Of a stretch of 51,301 nucleotides of DNA, positions 37,707 to 45,948 are shown piece by piece (positions within the stretch are counted from its first letter, which is position 1; each line of letters begins with the position of its first letter). Source of the DNA: Acidobacteriota bacterium (lineage in GTDB: Bacteria > Acidobacteriota > Terriglobia > Terriglobales > Acidobacteriaceae); the NCBI GenBank assembly GCA_013285705.1, contig JABDHA010000024.1, positions 1 through 51,301 of the forward strand, given 5' to 3'. Made by a program: the position numbers and the translations under genes. The notes under the pieces were generated by a model. The model was not told the origin of the DNA, made no database searches, and saw only the letters and a program-made list of their open reading frames with translations.

Positions 37707-38750
37707 TTATCGAGCCGCCGATAATTGTAATAACTGTTCGGCAGCTTCTTTCGCTATTTCTGCGACAATCTCATACGATCGAAGCCGCGCCACATGTTCA
37801 TAAGGATTGCTGGTAATAATCAGTTCATCAGCCTGTGTTTCTGTAAGAAATAGTTCGAGCTTGTTGCGTACCGTTTCCCGGCTTCCGACGATCGCTGCAG
37901 CTCGCTTGGATTCAACGGCCGCGCGCTCGAGATCGTTGGCAAGCCCCTCCACGCTATCGACCGGCGGCGTAAGCGGACCGAGTTGGTTGCGGATGAGCCG
38001 CAGAAAGTTCATGTATTCCGTAGTCGAAAGCCGTTGTGCTTCCTTGTCTGTATCTGCCGCGAGCACTGGAACACCAACCATCATGTAAGGACGATTAAGA
38101 ATCTCCGACGGCTGAAAGCTTCGGCGATAGATATCGAGCGCGGGCAAAGTGTTTTCCGGTGCGAAGTGGCCGGCGAATGCGAAGGGAAGTCCCAGATGCC
38201 CGGCAAGCTGTGCGCTAAAACCGCTGGACCCAAGCAGCCAGATAGGGATGTTGAGCCCAGCTCCTGGCAGAGCGCGAACAGCTTGACCAGGTTTTGGCAC
38301 AGCAAAGAGCTCGCGAAGTTCGGTAAGCAGCTCGGGAAAATTATCTCCATTACGCAGATCGCGACGCAATGCGCGCATGGTAGGGAAGTCGGTTCCCGGT
38401 GCACGGCCAAGACCAAGATCAATGCGGCCAGGGTAGAGGCTTTCAAGTGTGCCGAATTGCTCAGCGATAACGAGCGGCGCATGGTTGGGCAGCATAATTC
38501 CGCCCGAGCCGACGCGGATCGTGTTGGTTCCTCCGGCAACATAGCCAATGAGCACGGATGTTGCCGAGCACGCGACTGAGCCGAGATTGTGGTGCTCCGC
38601 CAACCAGTAGCGCTTGTATCCCCAGGCCTCCGCATGCTGCGCCAAATCCAGCGTTTCGCGAAAAGTATCTGTGATGGAGCGACCTTCTTTGATCGGCGCC
38701 AGATCGAGCACGGAAAGCGGTGTATGAGCGAGACGGGAAGCCTGTGACAT
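37707..38750 (-). CDS. LLM-class flavin-dependent oxidoreductase
   Basis: The start at 38750 has AGGG upstream; the longer frame from 38858 would add 36 residues that are not homologous. The 347-aa body shows the luciferase-like monooxygenase pattern: [51 protein letters not shown] and [15 protein letters not shown]. The family uses reduced flavin to oxidise small molecules. It is transcribed away from the tRNA-Glu and the integrated element. Confidence 0.9.
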   Translation of the reverse strand: MSQASRLAHTPLSVLDLAPIKEGRSITDTFRETLDLAQHAEAWGYKRYWLAEHHNLGSVACSATSVLIGYVAGGTNTIRVGSGGIMLPNHAPLVIAEQFGTLESLYPGRIDLGLGRAPGTDFPTMRALRRDLRNGDNFPELLTELRELFAVPKPGQAVRALPGAGLNIPIWLLGSSGFSAQLAGHLGLPFAFAGHFAPENTLPALDIYRRSFQPSEILNRPYMMVGVPVLAADTDKEAQRLSTTEYMNFLRLIRNQLGPLTPPVDSVEGLANDLERAAVESKRAAAIVGSRETVRNKLELFLTETQADELIITSNPYEHVARLRSYEIVAEIAKEAAEQLLQLSAAR

Positions 38751-38907
38751 GTCCGAAACCCTGTTCAAAAATAGAGCTTCCTGAGAGATGCCACATACCT
38801 TGGAATGATTCAGCTTAGTCGAATTCACGAGTGGCGCAGGTCCGTTCAAAAACCGCATCTTCTGATAGAATCAGACATGTCGGCAGCGCCCACGCTGACA
38901 TCTATCT

Positions 38908-38984
<77 letters not shown>

Positions 38985-39031
38985 GTAAAATCAACAATTT
39001 AGACGGTTTTGCTGATCGCCCTCAAAATCGC

Positions 39032-39054
39032 GGTAACGCTGTGGTAACGATAGA
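39032..39054 (+). repeat. 23-base direct repeat, copy 1
   Basis: A 23-base sequence beginning GGTAACGCTGTGGTAAC is found here and at 40298-40320 without mismatch. It contains two GGTAAC words spaced by 11 bases. It may be an integrase arm-binding site. Confidence 0.8.
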
Positions 39055-39061
39055 ACCGCGA

Positions 39062-39210
39062 TTATTGGCTGCTTTCCGGCAGTTGCTTAGGCTCTCCGAA
39101 GATCGCATCGAGCTGCCCAACGGCAGAAGCGAGGAACCCCGGCGACAGGTGCTGATAGCGGGCTGCCATTCTCAAGTCCTTGTGTCCGAGCAACTGAGCA
39201 ATCGGACGTT
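39062..39210 (-). pseudogene. Tyrosine recombinase (integrase) C-terminal fragment
   Basis: The minus strand encodes RPIAQLLGHKDLRMAARYQH then LSPGFLASAVGQLDAIF and a stop at 39062. The LLGH motif and the RYxHL sequence with the catalytic Tyr are the last part of phage-type integrases. Nothing homologous remains upstream: the sequence turns into the truncated plus-strand gene at about 39210. It ends about 80 bases from the tRNA, as integrases usually do. Confidence 0.85.
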
Positions 39211-39913
39211 TAGCTCTGGACCAGAAAAGCAAACCATCTACACAATCGGGCGGCTGTGCTCGGAGGAGTTCTGGGAGATCGCAGTGTTGGCAACAAACGG
39301 CTACGGCTACGGTGCGCTGAGACTCTTGCGGTCGCTCTTTGAGCGGGCTGTCACGATGGCCTACCTCAGTGAGAACCCATCGGAAGTCGGTGCATTTCTG
39401 AATTACCACGCGGTCGCCCAGCACAGATTGATGCGGACCTTACAGGACAGCTTCGGGCCGGACGTTTTGCCACCAGATAAAGTTCAGGAGATAGAACGCG
39501 AGTATGCAGAAGTCAAGAACAATTATCTGGTCAAACTCTGCGAGAAGTGCGGCACAACACGGGTCAATCATACGTGGCACAAACTTGACGTAGTCTCCAT
39601 GGCGAAGAAGACCCTCTTCGCGCCGATTGTGGTGCCGGGATATTACGAGCCAATGATGCATTCACACAGCACGGTCCATGCTCTTCTCTCGCGGCTTGAG
39701 AAGACGGACGGAGGAGGACTCGGGTTCAATCCTGACTCCCAGCCGAAGAAGGCCGATGCTGCCCTGATGACCGCTCATAACGTGATGCTCGGTGTGATGG
39801 AAGTACAGAAGAAGTTCTTTGGGTTGACTCAGGTGGAAAAGCCTTTGCAGACGTGCTGCGAGGATTTTGCTGAAATTTGGATTAGGCAGAAAACTGAAGC
39901 GTCCGAAGCGTAA
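39211..39913 (+). pseudogene. 5'-truncated gene, DUF5677-like protein
   Basis: An open frame runs on from the tRNA through the antisense integrase tail into this part, so its apparent N-terminus is not real. The genuine protein begins around EKQTIYTIGRLCSEEFWEIA and has LLRSLFERAVTMAYLSENPS, then NYLVKLCEKCGTTRVNHTWH and HSHSTVHALLSRLE. The pattern of helices with FERAVTMAYL and HxSTVHAL is like the DUF5677 group of unknown role. The first in-frame ATG is 39356. The gene was likely cut by the deletion that also removed most of the integrase. Confidence 0.6.
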
Positions 39914-40446
39914 ACCTGTTTTTCAGGGTGTTCCTTTCCCCTGTGAATTGCCTGCGCCACTTTCCTATACACCTGTTTCAGGCGAGTAACAGAAAAAGCC
40001 AGAGCGTATCTGAACGCAGTCGTGTACGAGAGGCAGCGTGCATTTGAGCCGTGCGCTGGGAACTGGACGGGCGACCCCGCCTTCCGCTGTAACACACTTG
40101 TATGGCCGTCTCCGCCGTCTGTAGCACATCACCTTGCGAAGGTGCTTACGTTCTAGGAGTCCCTTGAGCTACACATACTGTCGCAGTTCCCGGAACCACG
40201 ACCGGGGCAGAAGCAGGGAAGAGCGCCGCTCCACTGGGAGAGATAACAGCCGCCAGAGCCGCTTAAGATATGGGGGATGGATACGGGTGATTTTTCTGGT
40301 AACGCTGTGGTAACGATAGACCCGATAAATGGGTGCAAACAGGTGCAAACAGAGACAAGTATCAAATCCCCTTTAAACATACGCCAATCAAGGGGCTTGC
40401 CTAGTTTTGCACAGCCCATGTAAATGGGTGCGAAAGAGCCTAGAAG
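39914..40446. other. Element interior without genes
   Basis: This 530-base stretch carries the second copy of the 23-base repeat (40298-40320) and a short GGTGCAAACA direct repeat near 40331-40350 but no gene that I can support. Confidence 0.5.
40298..40320 (+). repeat. 23-base direct repeat, copy 2
   Basis: Exact copy of 39032-39054, about 130 bases inside the right-hand attachment copy, whereas copy 1 lies about 50 bases inside the left one. Confidence 0.8.
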
Positions 40447-40494
40447 GCCCTCTCAAGGCGGAGAGTTCGGGTTCGATTCCCCGATGGCGCTACC
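40447..40494 (+). repeat. Attachment site copy 2 (tRNA-Glu 3' fragment)
   Basis: It begins in the anticodon stem and ends at TACC. An extra T after GTTCGAT lengthens the T arm by one, so it could not fold as a tRNA even if complete. Confidence 0.85.
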
Positions 40495-40615
40495 GATAAT
40501 GAACAACTTATAGCACCCTAGAAGCCAAAGATGAGCAGTGGAGATACCCCGGTAATCGTTTGATTGATGCATGTAGACAGGGTTTCTACCGCTGGCGTGA
40601 ATTCTCGCTGGAAAT

Positions 40616-42013
40616 TCAAGACGCAGCAGACGAAAACAATGCAACCAATCCCTCTGGGATAGTCGGATGTGCGAGGACGGCTTCGCGAAGCGCGGTGTAG
40701 GGTAACCCTCCGAGCATCGCAACCTGCACACACGCCATAGTCTCGCCTGCGCCCACTCCAAACGCTGCGAAGCCGAGGATCGTATCGCTATCGCGATCCA
40801 CCAGGCATTTTAAAAAGCCGCGAGTTTCCATAAGGCTGCGCGCCCGCAGTACATGCGTCATGGGAACCTTAAAGAGGCGGTAAGCAAGCCCTTTTTCCTT
40901 GGCTTCTTTTTCGGTCATCCCAATGCGAGCGAATTCAGGATCCGTGAAGAGACAGAAAGGTACCTGCCTACCGGTGGTCACGTGCTTCCCCCCGAGCATA
41001 TTGTCGCGGACTACGCGGAAGTCGTCTTCGCTGATGTGCGTGAATTGTGGGCTACCTGCAACTTCTCCCACAGCCCATACGCCTGGAGCGGTTGTCTCGA
41101 GGCATTCGTTCACTTTGATATATCCGTTCTTCGTCAGCTCTACTCCGGCCAGCTCCAGCCCAATGTCCTTTGTATTTGGTACACGCCCAGATGCGACTAA
41201 AAGATGCGAACCATCGAGGAAACTCTCTTTCCCGTTCTGCTCGACAGTGACACGGACCGACTGTCCTGACACTCCGGAGACGCTCTTTATCTTGCCACCT
41301 AGAACCAGCTCAACACCCTCGTCCTCGAGAAGATTCTGCAGGCCCTCGGTGACGTCGTCGTCTTCTCTATGAATAACGCGATGATTGCGGTCTATGACGG
41401 TCACCTTACTGCCGAACCGGCGCATCGCCTGTGCAAATTCCAACCCGACATACCCGGCCCCCAGAACGATCAAATGTTCCGGCACAATGTCGAGTTCCAG
41501 GGCCTCGACGTGGGTCAGCGGTTGCGCTGACGCTAGCCCGGGAATGTTTTCAATAAACGCATGCGTTCCCGTGCCGATCACCACATTCTTCCCTGTCAGC
41601 AACCGTCTCGTCCCATCAGGCAACGTAGCCTCAAGCGCTTTGGGGCCTACAAACTTCCCGGATGCCATAATCAGTTCCGCCCCGCTTTGCTCATACAAAG
41701 CGAGATGCGTGTCTACCAGACCTTGGACCATCTTGCGTTTTCGATTCCTTACGGCAGGCATGTCGATTTGAAATCGATCGATGCTGATTCCAAACTCTTC
41801 GCTATGCCGAACATTATGCGCGACCTGAGCCGTATGAATCACATTCTTACTTGGTAGACATGCGATGTTGGGGCAGGATCCACCGACATATTTGCGTTCC
41901 ACGACAGCGACGCGCTGTCCTCGTCCTGCGAATGTCCAGGCCAGCAGTTTCGAGCCAGCGCCACTACCAAGGATGAGGAGGTCGTAAACTTCCGGTTGTG
42001 CTTGAGAATTCAT
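40616..42013 (-). CDS. Class I pyridine nucleotide-disulfide oxidoreductase (dihydrolipoyl dehydrogenase / mercuric reductase-like)
   Basis: FAD site ILGSGAGSKLLAWTFAGRG, the redox-active pair in VGGSCPNIACLPSKN, NAD site IVLGAGYVGLEFAQAMRRFG, GRVPNT, and the C-terminal active His in LAHPTIPEGL are all present. At 465 aa it has the normal class I length. GGAG precedes the start. No N-terminal metal-binding domain or C-terminal Cys pair is present, so it is not a complete mercuric reductase. It lies behind the DUF417 gene on the same strand (183 bases between) and may belong to that redox cluster. Confidence 0.9.
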   Translation of the reverse strand: MNSQAQPEVYDLLILGSGAGSKLLAWTFAGRGQRVAVVERKYVGGSCPNIACLPSKNVIHTAQVAHNVRHSEEFGISIDRFQIDMPAVRNRKRKMVQGLVDTHLALYEQSGAELIMASGKFVGPKALEATLPDGTRRLLTGKNVVIGTGTHAFIENIPGLASAQPLTHVEALELDIVPEHLIVLGAGYVGLEFAQAMRRFGSKVTVIDRNHRVIHREDDDVTEGLQNLLEDEGVELVLGGKIKSVSGVSGQSVRVTVEQNGKESFLDGSHLLVASGRVPNTKDIGLELAGVELTKNGYIKVNECLETTAPGVWAVGEVAGSPQFTHISEDDFRVVRDNMLGGKHVTTGRQVPFCLFTDPEFARIGMTEKEAKEKGLAYRLFKVPMTHVLRARSLMETRGFLKCLVDRDSDTILGFAAFGVGAGETMACVQVAMLGGLPYTALREAVLAHPTIPEGLVALFSSAAS

Positions 42014-42196
42014 ATGTGCTGTTCTCCGTAGTACCGTGACTCATAAAGAGAATCGCTGCCTATGCTGACTTCTAGGACAAGATCCTGCGGCTCATTCTAT
42101 TTCAGGTTTGGCGCACATCCGCTGAGAGTAATGCGAACACCCTCCTACCCCACACTGAGGCATGAGTGTGTGCTGCGGCCTGACCCCGTTTAGCGA

Positions 42197-42766
42197 TTAG
42201 CCCTTGTTTTCAGAAAGGATAGCTTTCTTGCCGAAATAGCTGACCAGGTAGAGCGCTACCCCGAGCGATATGACATCCTTGAAAAGGAACAACCCCAGGA
42301 AACTCATGTACCTGATCCCGTGAACGGAGATAGTCGAGCCGGGTGTCGTGATGACCATGGTGCTGGTGGTAAAGAACATCAGCGTCGCTATGAGACCACC
42401 TACAATACCGGCTTTGGGTTTGAAATAGCCTGTGATCATAAGGATTGCTGCGATGACCTCAGTAGTCCCGATGATGTCGGACCCGATATAGGGGCCGAAC
42501 AATTTGAAGTGCCAGCTGATCAGTGGGCTGTTAGAAACCAGCGGAATGATACCTTCAGCACCGGGAACGGTCATCTTGTAGGAGCCGGCCCACAGAAGCA
42601 TGACAATCATGCCAATGCTGGTCACCAGGAACGGGACATTATGATCACTGATCCACGCCGCCAATTTAGTTAGGAGGCTTTGAGCTTTCTGAGAAAGGTC
42701 CGCGGAAGACTGCACGCTTTGCCTCTCACCGCTCCATCCTTGTTGTCCTGACAATACTTCACTCAT
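42197..42766 (-). CDS. DUF417 (YkgB-like) inner-membrane protein
   Basis: AAGGAG precedes the start at 42766. The 189-aa protein has four membrane helices after a soluble stretch of about 40 residues, with the family marks MLLWAGSYKMTVPGAEGIIP then LVSNSPLISW, and GTTEVIAAILMITG. The function of YkgB proteins is not established; in enterobacteria they are linked to chlorine/oxidant response. A -24/-12-like promoter lies 64-78 bases upstream of the start and a copy of the repeated GTGACNGATGT site about 130 bases before that. Confidence 0.87.
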   Translation of the reverse strand: MSEVLSGQQGWSGERQSVQSSADLSQKAQSLLTKLAAWISDHNVPFLVTSIGMIVMLLWAGSYKMTVPGAEGIIPLVSNSPLISWHFKLFGPYIGSDIIGTTEVIAAILMITGYFKPKAGIVGGLIATLMFFTTSTMVITTPGSTISVHGIRYMSFLGLFLFKDVISLGVALYLVSYFGKKAILSENKG

Positions 42767-42829
42767 GTCACTTCTCCTTAATTGCGGTTGGTACGGTTGC
42801 TGACTGAAATGATTTGCTTCACGCTGAAA

Positions 42830-42844
42830 GCAACCGGAATACCA
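42830..42844 (-). promoter_or_regulatory. Putative sigma54 (-24/-12) promoter of the DUF417 gene
   Basis: On the minus strand it reads TGGTATTCCGGTTGC followed by TTTC. GG and GC have the required ten-base gap and TTGC is exact; 8 of 11 consensus positions (TGGCACG, four bases, TTGC) match. It is the weakest of the three proposed promoters. Confidence 0.5.
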
Positions 42845-42968
42845 AAGTCCGCTGCACTTTCTCAGTGACCAACTGTGCAGCTAAGTTCTTGTTGCTCTGC
42901 TGCATCCAATCGCGCCGGGAAGACAACCGTCAACCTAGAAGTGCCAAAGTTGCGACAGAAGCCTGACA

Positions 42969-42979
42969 GTGACAGATGT
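42969..42979 (-). promoter_or_regulatory. Putative activator site upstream of the DUF417 gene
   Basis: The plus strand reads GTGACAGATGT, the core of the longer sites at 45880 and 47424 (GTGAC, any base, GATGT). The rest of the 33-base element is not kept here. It is about 130 bases upstream of the -24/-12 promoter. Confidence 0.4.
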
Positions 42980-43127
42980 TTGGTGTAATCTTCGTCGCGA
43001 TGAGTACATGCCACGGAATACTAGAGAACGTCTGCCAACGTTGGCAACTGCGAGGTCGAATATCTCCTGTCGTTCAGAACGCCGTCCGTGGGGTTTCATT
43101 TTCCTAACACTTGCGTGACCACACCGG

Positions 43128-43916
43128 TCAGATACCTTTGACCTCGCCGCCGTCCATCCGCACGGAAGTTCCTGTCATCCACTTTGCGGCGGGCGACACC
43201 AGATAAGCCATCAGATCGGCAATTTCTTCTGGTTTTCCGAAACGAGCGATGCCAACCTCTTCCGGGAACTTCTTCACCGCTTCTTCAAAACTCAGGTTGT
43301 GTGCCGGCGCCCACTTTTGAAAAAATGATTCTCTGCGTCCGGTCATCACTGCGCCTGGGACGACGCTGTTGACCTGCACCCCGTCCTTGATGCCTTGCTC
43401 GGCGAATGCCTTTGCAAGTGCGATGATTGCCGCGTTTACGGCAGCGACCGCCGCGAAGCCAGGTTTTGGATCGAGAGCCGCGCTACCCGAGATCAGAACG
43501 ACAGACCCGTTAGAGGCCTTCAATGCGTCCCATGCCTGGATGGTCAGTCGCCGCGCACCATGCAGCTTGAGCGCCAGGCCGTCTTCCCACTGGGCATCGG
43601 TCATTTCGAACAGATCGATCTGTGGCACAGCGCCTGCAATATTCAACAGGGCGTCGATTCTACCGAAACGTTCGAGCGTGTTCCGGACGAGGGTTTCTGC
43701 CGACTGTGGCTCGCGCAGATCAAGTGCGCACACCAACGGCTCAGCACCTGCTTCGGTCACAGCAGCAGCCGTGCTTTTCAATTCATCCTCTTTCCGTGCG
43801 GTCAACACCACAACAGAAAAATCACGCGCCAACCGCACCGCCGTCGCCCGGCCAATTCCTTGGCTTGCGCCGGTCACAACTGCAACAGAATCGCGGTTCA
43901 TGGATGTCTTGTTCAT
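43128..43916 (-). CDS. SDR-family oxidoreductase lacking the YxxxK active site
   Basis: GGAG precedes the start at 43916. The cofactor motif TGASQGIG, NIAG and the glycine-rich C-terminal end MTGTSVRMDGGEV are typical for a 262-aa classical SDR. The Ser of the triad may be in ISGSAA, but where YxxxK is expected (after KPGFAA) the residues are VAAVN, so both the catalytic Tyr and Lys are missing. It may bind NAD(P) without normal dehydrogenase chemistry. It is the third gene of the operon beginning at 45614, 61 bases after the second hydrolase. Confidence 0.88.
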   Translation of the reverse strand: MNKTSMNRDSVAVVTGASQGIGRATAVRLARDFSVVVLTARKEDELKSTAAAVTEAGAEPLVCALDLREPQSAETLVRNTLERFGRIDALLNIAGAVPQIDLFEMTDAQWEDGLALKLHGARRLTIQAWDALKASNGSVVLISGSAALDPKPGFAAVAAVNAAIIALAKAFAEQGIKDGVQVNSVVPGAVMTGRRESFFQKWAPAHNLSFEEAVKKFPEEVGIARFGKPEEIADLMAYLVSPAAKWMTGTSVRMDGGEVKGI

Positions 43917-43977
43917 GTCCTATCTCCATAGTCCTGCATCGCTTCCCCAGTCCAGCGAGGAGGACTGGAGAAGCAAA

Positions 43978-44679
43978 TTACTTCGAAAGCGTTGCTCGGG
44001 CAGCGGCCGAGATCACATCGACTACGAGATCCGGTGCGGTGTGCATCGGAGTGTGGTCAACGGGATGGGATCGGATCGTCGCACCCATCCGTTCGGCCAT
44101 GAATCTCTGGGTCTCCGCAAGAATCATGCGATCCTCTTTAGCAAGGAGATACCACGATGGCTTCGTCTTCCATGCAGGAGTGGGAGCTTTTTCCTGGATA
44201 CATTGCACCCCGATCGGTCTCTGCACCGCAGTCATAATGGCGTGTTGGTCTGGCGAAGCCCTATGCGCTACTGCGCGGGCAAAGCCTTCCTCCGGCATCC
44301 AGATAACGCCGTGGGCGTCGGGTGCAAGATGGGGAGCTTCCGCATGCGGGGCAGTGCGATAGAAGACATCCGCAACGGTTTCACCCTCATCGGGGGCCAA
44401 TGCGGCTATGTACACGAGCGACTTCACCCGCTCATCATGGACGGCAGCGATCACTGCACCCGCATAGGCATGCCCCACCAGGATGACCGGTCCATTCACC
44501 CTCTCGATGACCCGGTGCAAAGCTGCAGCGTCATCCCTGAGCGAGGTAAGAGGAATCGGCGCGCATGTAACCGCAAACCCTACTCGCCGCAAGGGGAGAA
44601 TGACATTGTTCCAGCAGGATCCGTCAGCCCACGCTCCGTGAACCAGTACGACCTCTACATTTGAAAAAGAGGAATTCAT
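43978..44679 (-). CDS. Alpha/beta hydrolase with Ala in place of the nucleophile
   Basis: VVLVHGAWADGSCWNNVILP is the oxyanion-hole start of the EstC / salicylate-esterase-like group. The nucleophile elbow, normally GHSYGG, reads GHAYAG. Asp and His candidates remain (LLAKEDRMI, VDHTPMHTAP). At 233 aa the length is normal. It overlaps the preceding hydrolase gene by four bases (ATGA), so both are made together. Members with GHAYAG exist in databases to my recollection, so the change need not mean decay. Confidence 0.87.
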   Translation of the reverse strand: MNSSFSNVEVVLVHGAWADGSCWNNVILPLRRVGFAVTCAPIPLTSLRDDAAALHRVIERVNGPVILVGHAYAGAVIAAVHDERVKSLVYIAALAPDEGETVADVFYRTAPHAEAPHLAPDAHGVIWMPEEGFARAVAHRASPDQHAIMTAVQRPIGVQCIQEKAPTPAWKTKPSWYLLAKEDRMILAETQRFMAERMGATIRSHPVDHTPMHTAPDLVVDVISAAARATLSK

Positions 44680-45614
44680 CGTGATACCCGACTATCTTCC
44701 TTCCGGGATATGCCGTTCGCCGCTAGAAATTCTTTAATTGCAGCGGCAATTTCTACCGAGTGCGTCTCAGTTGCAAAATGTCCTGTATTCAGAAATTCAA
44801 CTCGCGCATTTGGTAGGTCCTTTCGATAGGCCTCTGCTCCGGCAGGAATGAAGAATGGATCGTTTTTGCCCCAGATCGCCAGCAACGGTGGCTTGGAGGT
44901 TCGAAAATACTCTTGGAACTTGGGATAGAGCTTGACGTTCGATGCATAATCGAGGAAGAGATCAAGCTGAATTTCTTTGTTCCCCGGACGCTCCATCAGG
45001 GCGATATCCAACGTGTACGACTCGGGAGGCACGCTCTCAGGATTTTCCACACCGTGTGTGTACTGCCAGCGAGTCGTTTCCAGAGTCAGAACGTTCTGTC
45101 GAATTACGTCTCGGTTCTCCGCAGTGGGTTGAGACCAATAAGTTCTAATTGGCCCCCACGCGTCACCCAAGCCCTCTTCGTAAGCATTGCCGTTTTGCGA
45201 AACGAGAGCGGTCACTCGCTCGGGATGACGCAGCGCCAACCGCAAACCTGTCGGGGCTCCATAGTCGAAGATGTAAATTGCATAACGATTCAACCCGAGA
45301 GCTTCGGTGAATGCCTCGATCGTACCCGCCAGCGCCTCAAACGAATATGTATAGTTACGTTTTGCTAGGACTTCGGTAAATCCAAATCCAGGTAAGTCCG
45401 GTGCAATCACCCGATACTGATCTGCAAGGCGCGGGATGAGATCACGGAACATGAAAGAAGACGTTGGGAACCCATGCAGCATAAGCAGCACAGGTGCTGC
45501 CGCTTCACCGGCTTCTCGGTAGAAGATCTGGATTCCATCCGCCTCAACTTTGTTTATGGATGTCACTGGCACGGTGGATAGGGTGACTGGTTGTCCCGAA
45601 GCGACCTGACTCAT
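44676..45614 (-). CDS. Alpha/beta hydrolase, haloalkane dehalogenase / epoxide hydrolase-like
   Basis: AGGAGG in front of the start at 45614 is a strong ribosome binding site. LLMLHGFPTSSFMFRDLIP has the HGxP oxyanion signature; the elbow IFDYGAPTG has Asp as nucleophile, as in dehalogenases and epoxide hydrolases; the acid lies in AIWGKNDPFF and the base His in NTGHFATETH. At 312 aa it is complete. It is the first gene of the operon 45614 to 43128 and is preceded by a -24/-12-like promoter and a 33-base activator-type site. Confidence 0.9.
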   Translation of the reverse strand: MSQVASGQPVTLSTVPVTSINKVEADGIQIFYREAGEAAAPVLLMLHGFPTSSFMFRDLIPRLADQYRVIAPDLPGFGFTEVLAKRNYTYSFEALAGTIEAFTEALGLNRYAIYIFDYGAPTGLRLALRHPERVTALVSQNGNAYEEGLGDAWGPIRTYWSQPTAENRDVIRQNVLTLETTRWQYTHGVENPESVPPESYTLDIALMERPGNKEIQLDLFLDYASNVKLYPKFQEYFRTSKPPLLAIWGKNDPFFIPAGAEAYRKDLPNARVEFLNTGHFATETHSVEIAAAIKEFLAANGISRKEDSRVSR

Positions 45615-45778
45615 ATCAATTCCTCCTCTTTCATGCTGATCTGATGGATGGTTAACTCCCGGCCCGGTAGGTGCCCTGTTTATACATCAGGGACTGCCGG
45701 GTTGCGTGAACCAAGATGGCTCTTACACGTCCAATGACGAGCACCGTTTTCAGGTGTACCGAGCCCGCTTCTTCAAAG

Positions 45779-45793
45779 GCACGCAACATGCCA
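45779..45793 (-). promoter_or_regulatory. Putative sigma54 (-24/-12) promoter of the hydrolase-SDR operon
   Basis: The minus strand reads TGGCATGTTGCGTGC, matching 9 of 11 consensus positions with correct GG-to-GC spacing. It lies 165 bases before the first hydrolase start, giving a leader of about 150 bases. Confidence 0.6.
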
Positions 45794-45879
45794 TCTTGTT
45801 GTTGAGGCGAGACATGAAGGCAATTGCTTTCTAAGCAGCAAGTTGCGTTCTAGTGCTTGACGACCAAATGTCTCCTCAC

Positions 45880-45912
45880 GTGACGAATTGGTGACGGATG
45901 TCCAACACTGAC
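45880..45912 (-). promoter_or_regulatory. 33-base activator-type site B
   Basis: On the plus strand: GTGAC, six bases, GTGAC, one base, GATGTCC, two bases, CACTGAC. It matches 47424-47456 at 27 of 33 bases including all spacings. Its centre is about 104 bases upstream of the -24 box of the hydrolase operon. A palindrome GTCCGTACGGAC follows at 45933-45944. Confidence 0.6.
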
Positions 45913-45948
45913 GGAACTTGGTCGCGGCACTTGTCCGTACGGACGCTT

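Noticed and set aside
42014-42196. Sigma54 promoter before the disulfide oxidoreductase
   Set aside because: Only a GG-N10-GC without TTGC was found (about 42167-42180), and no copy of the activator site; not supported.
42926-42946. TGGCAC on the minus strand (about 42946-42941) as a -24 box
   Set aside because: A perfect -24 half, but no GC at the correct distance; the TTG is two bases off.
43369-44664. 431-codon plus-strand frame across the SDR and hydrolase genes
   Set aside because: Shadow of two well-supported minus-strand genes; Ser/Arg-rich with no domain.
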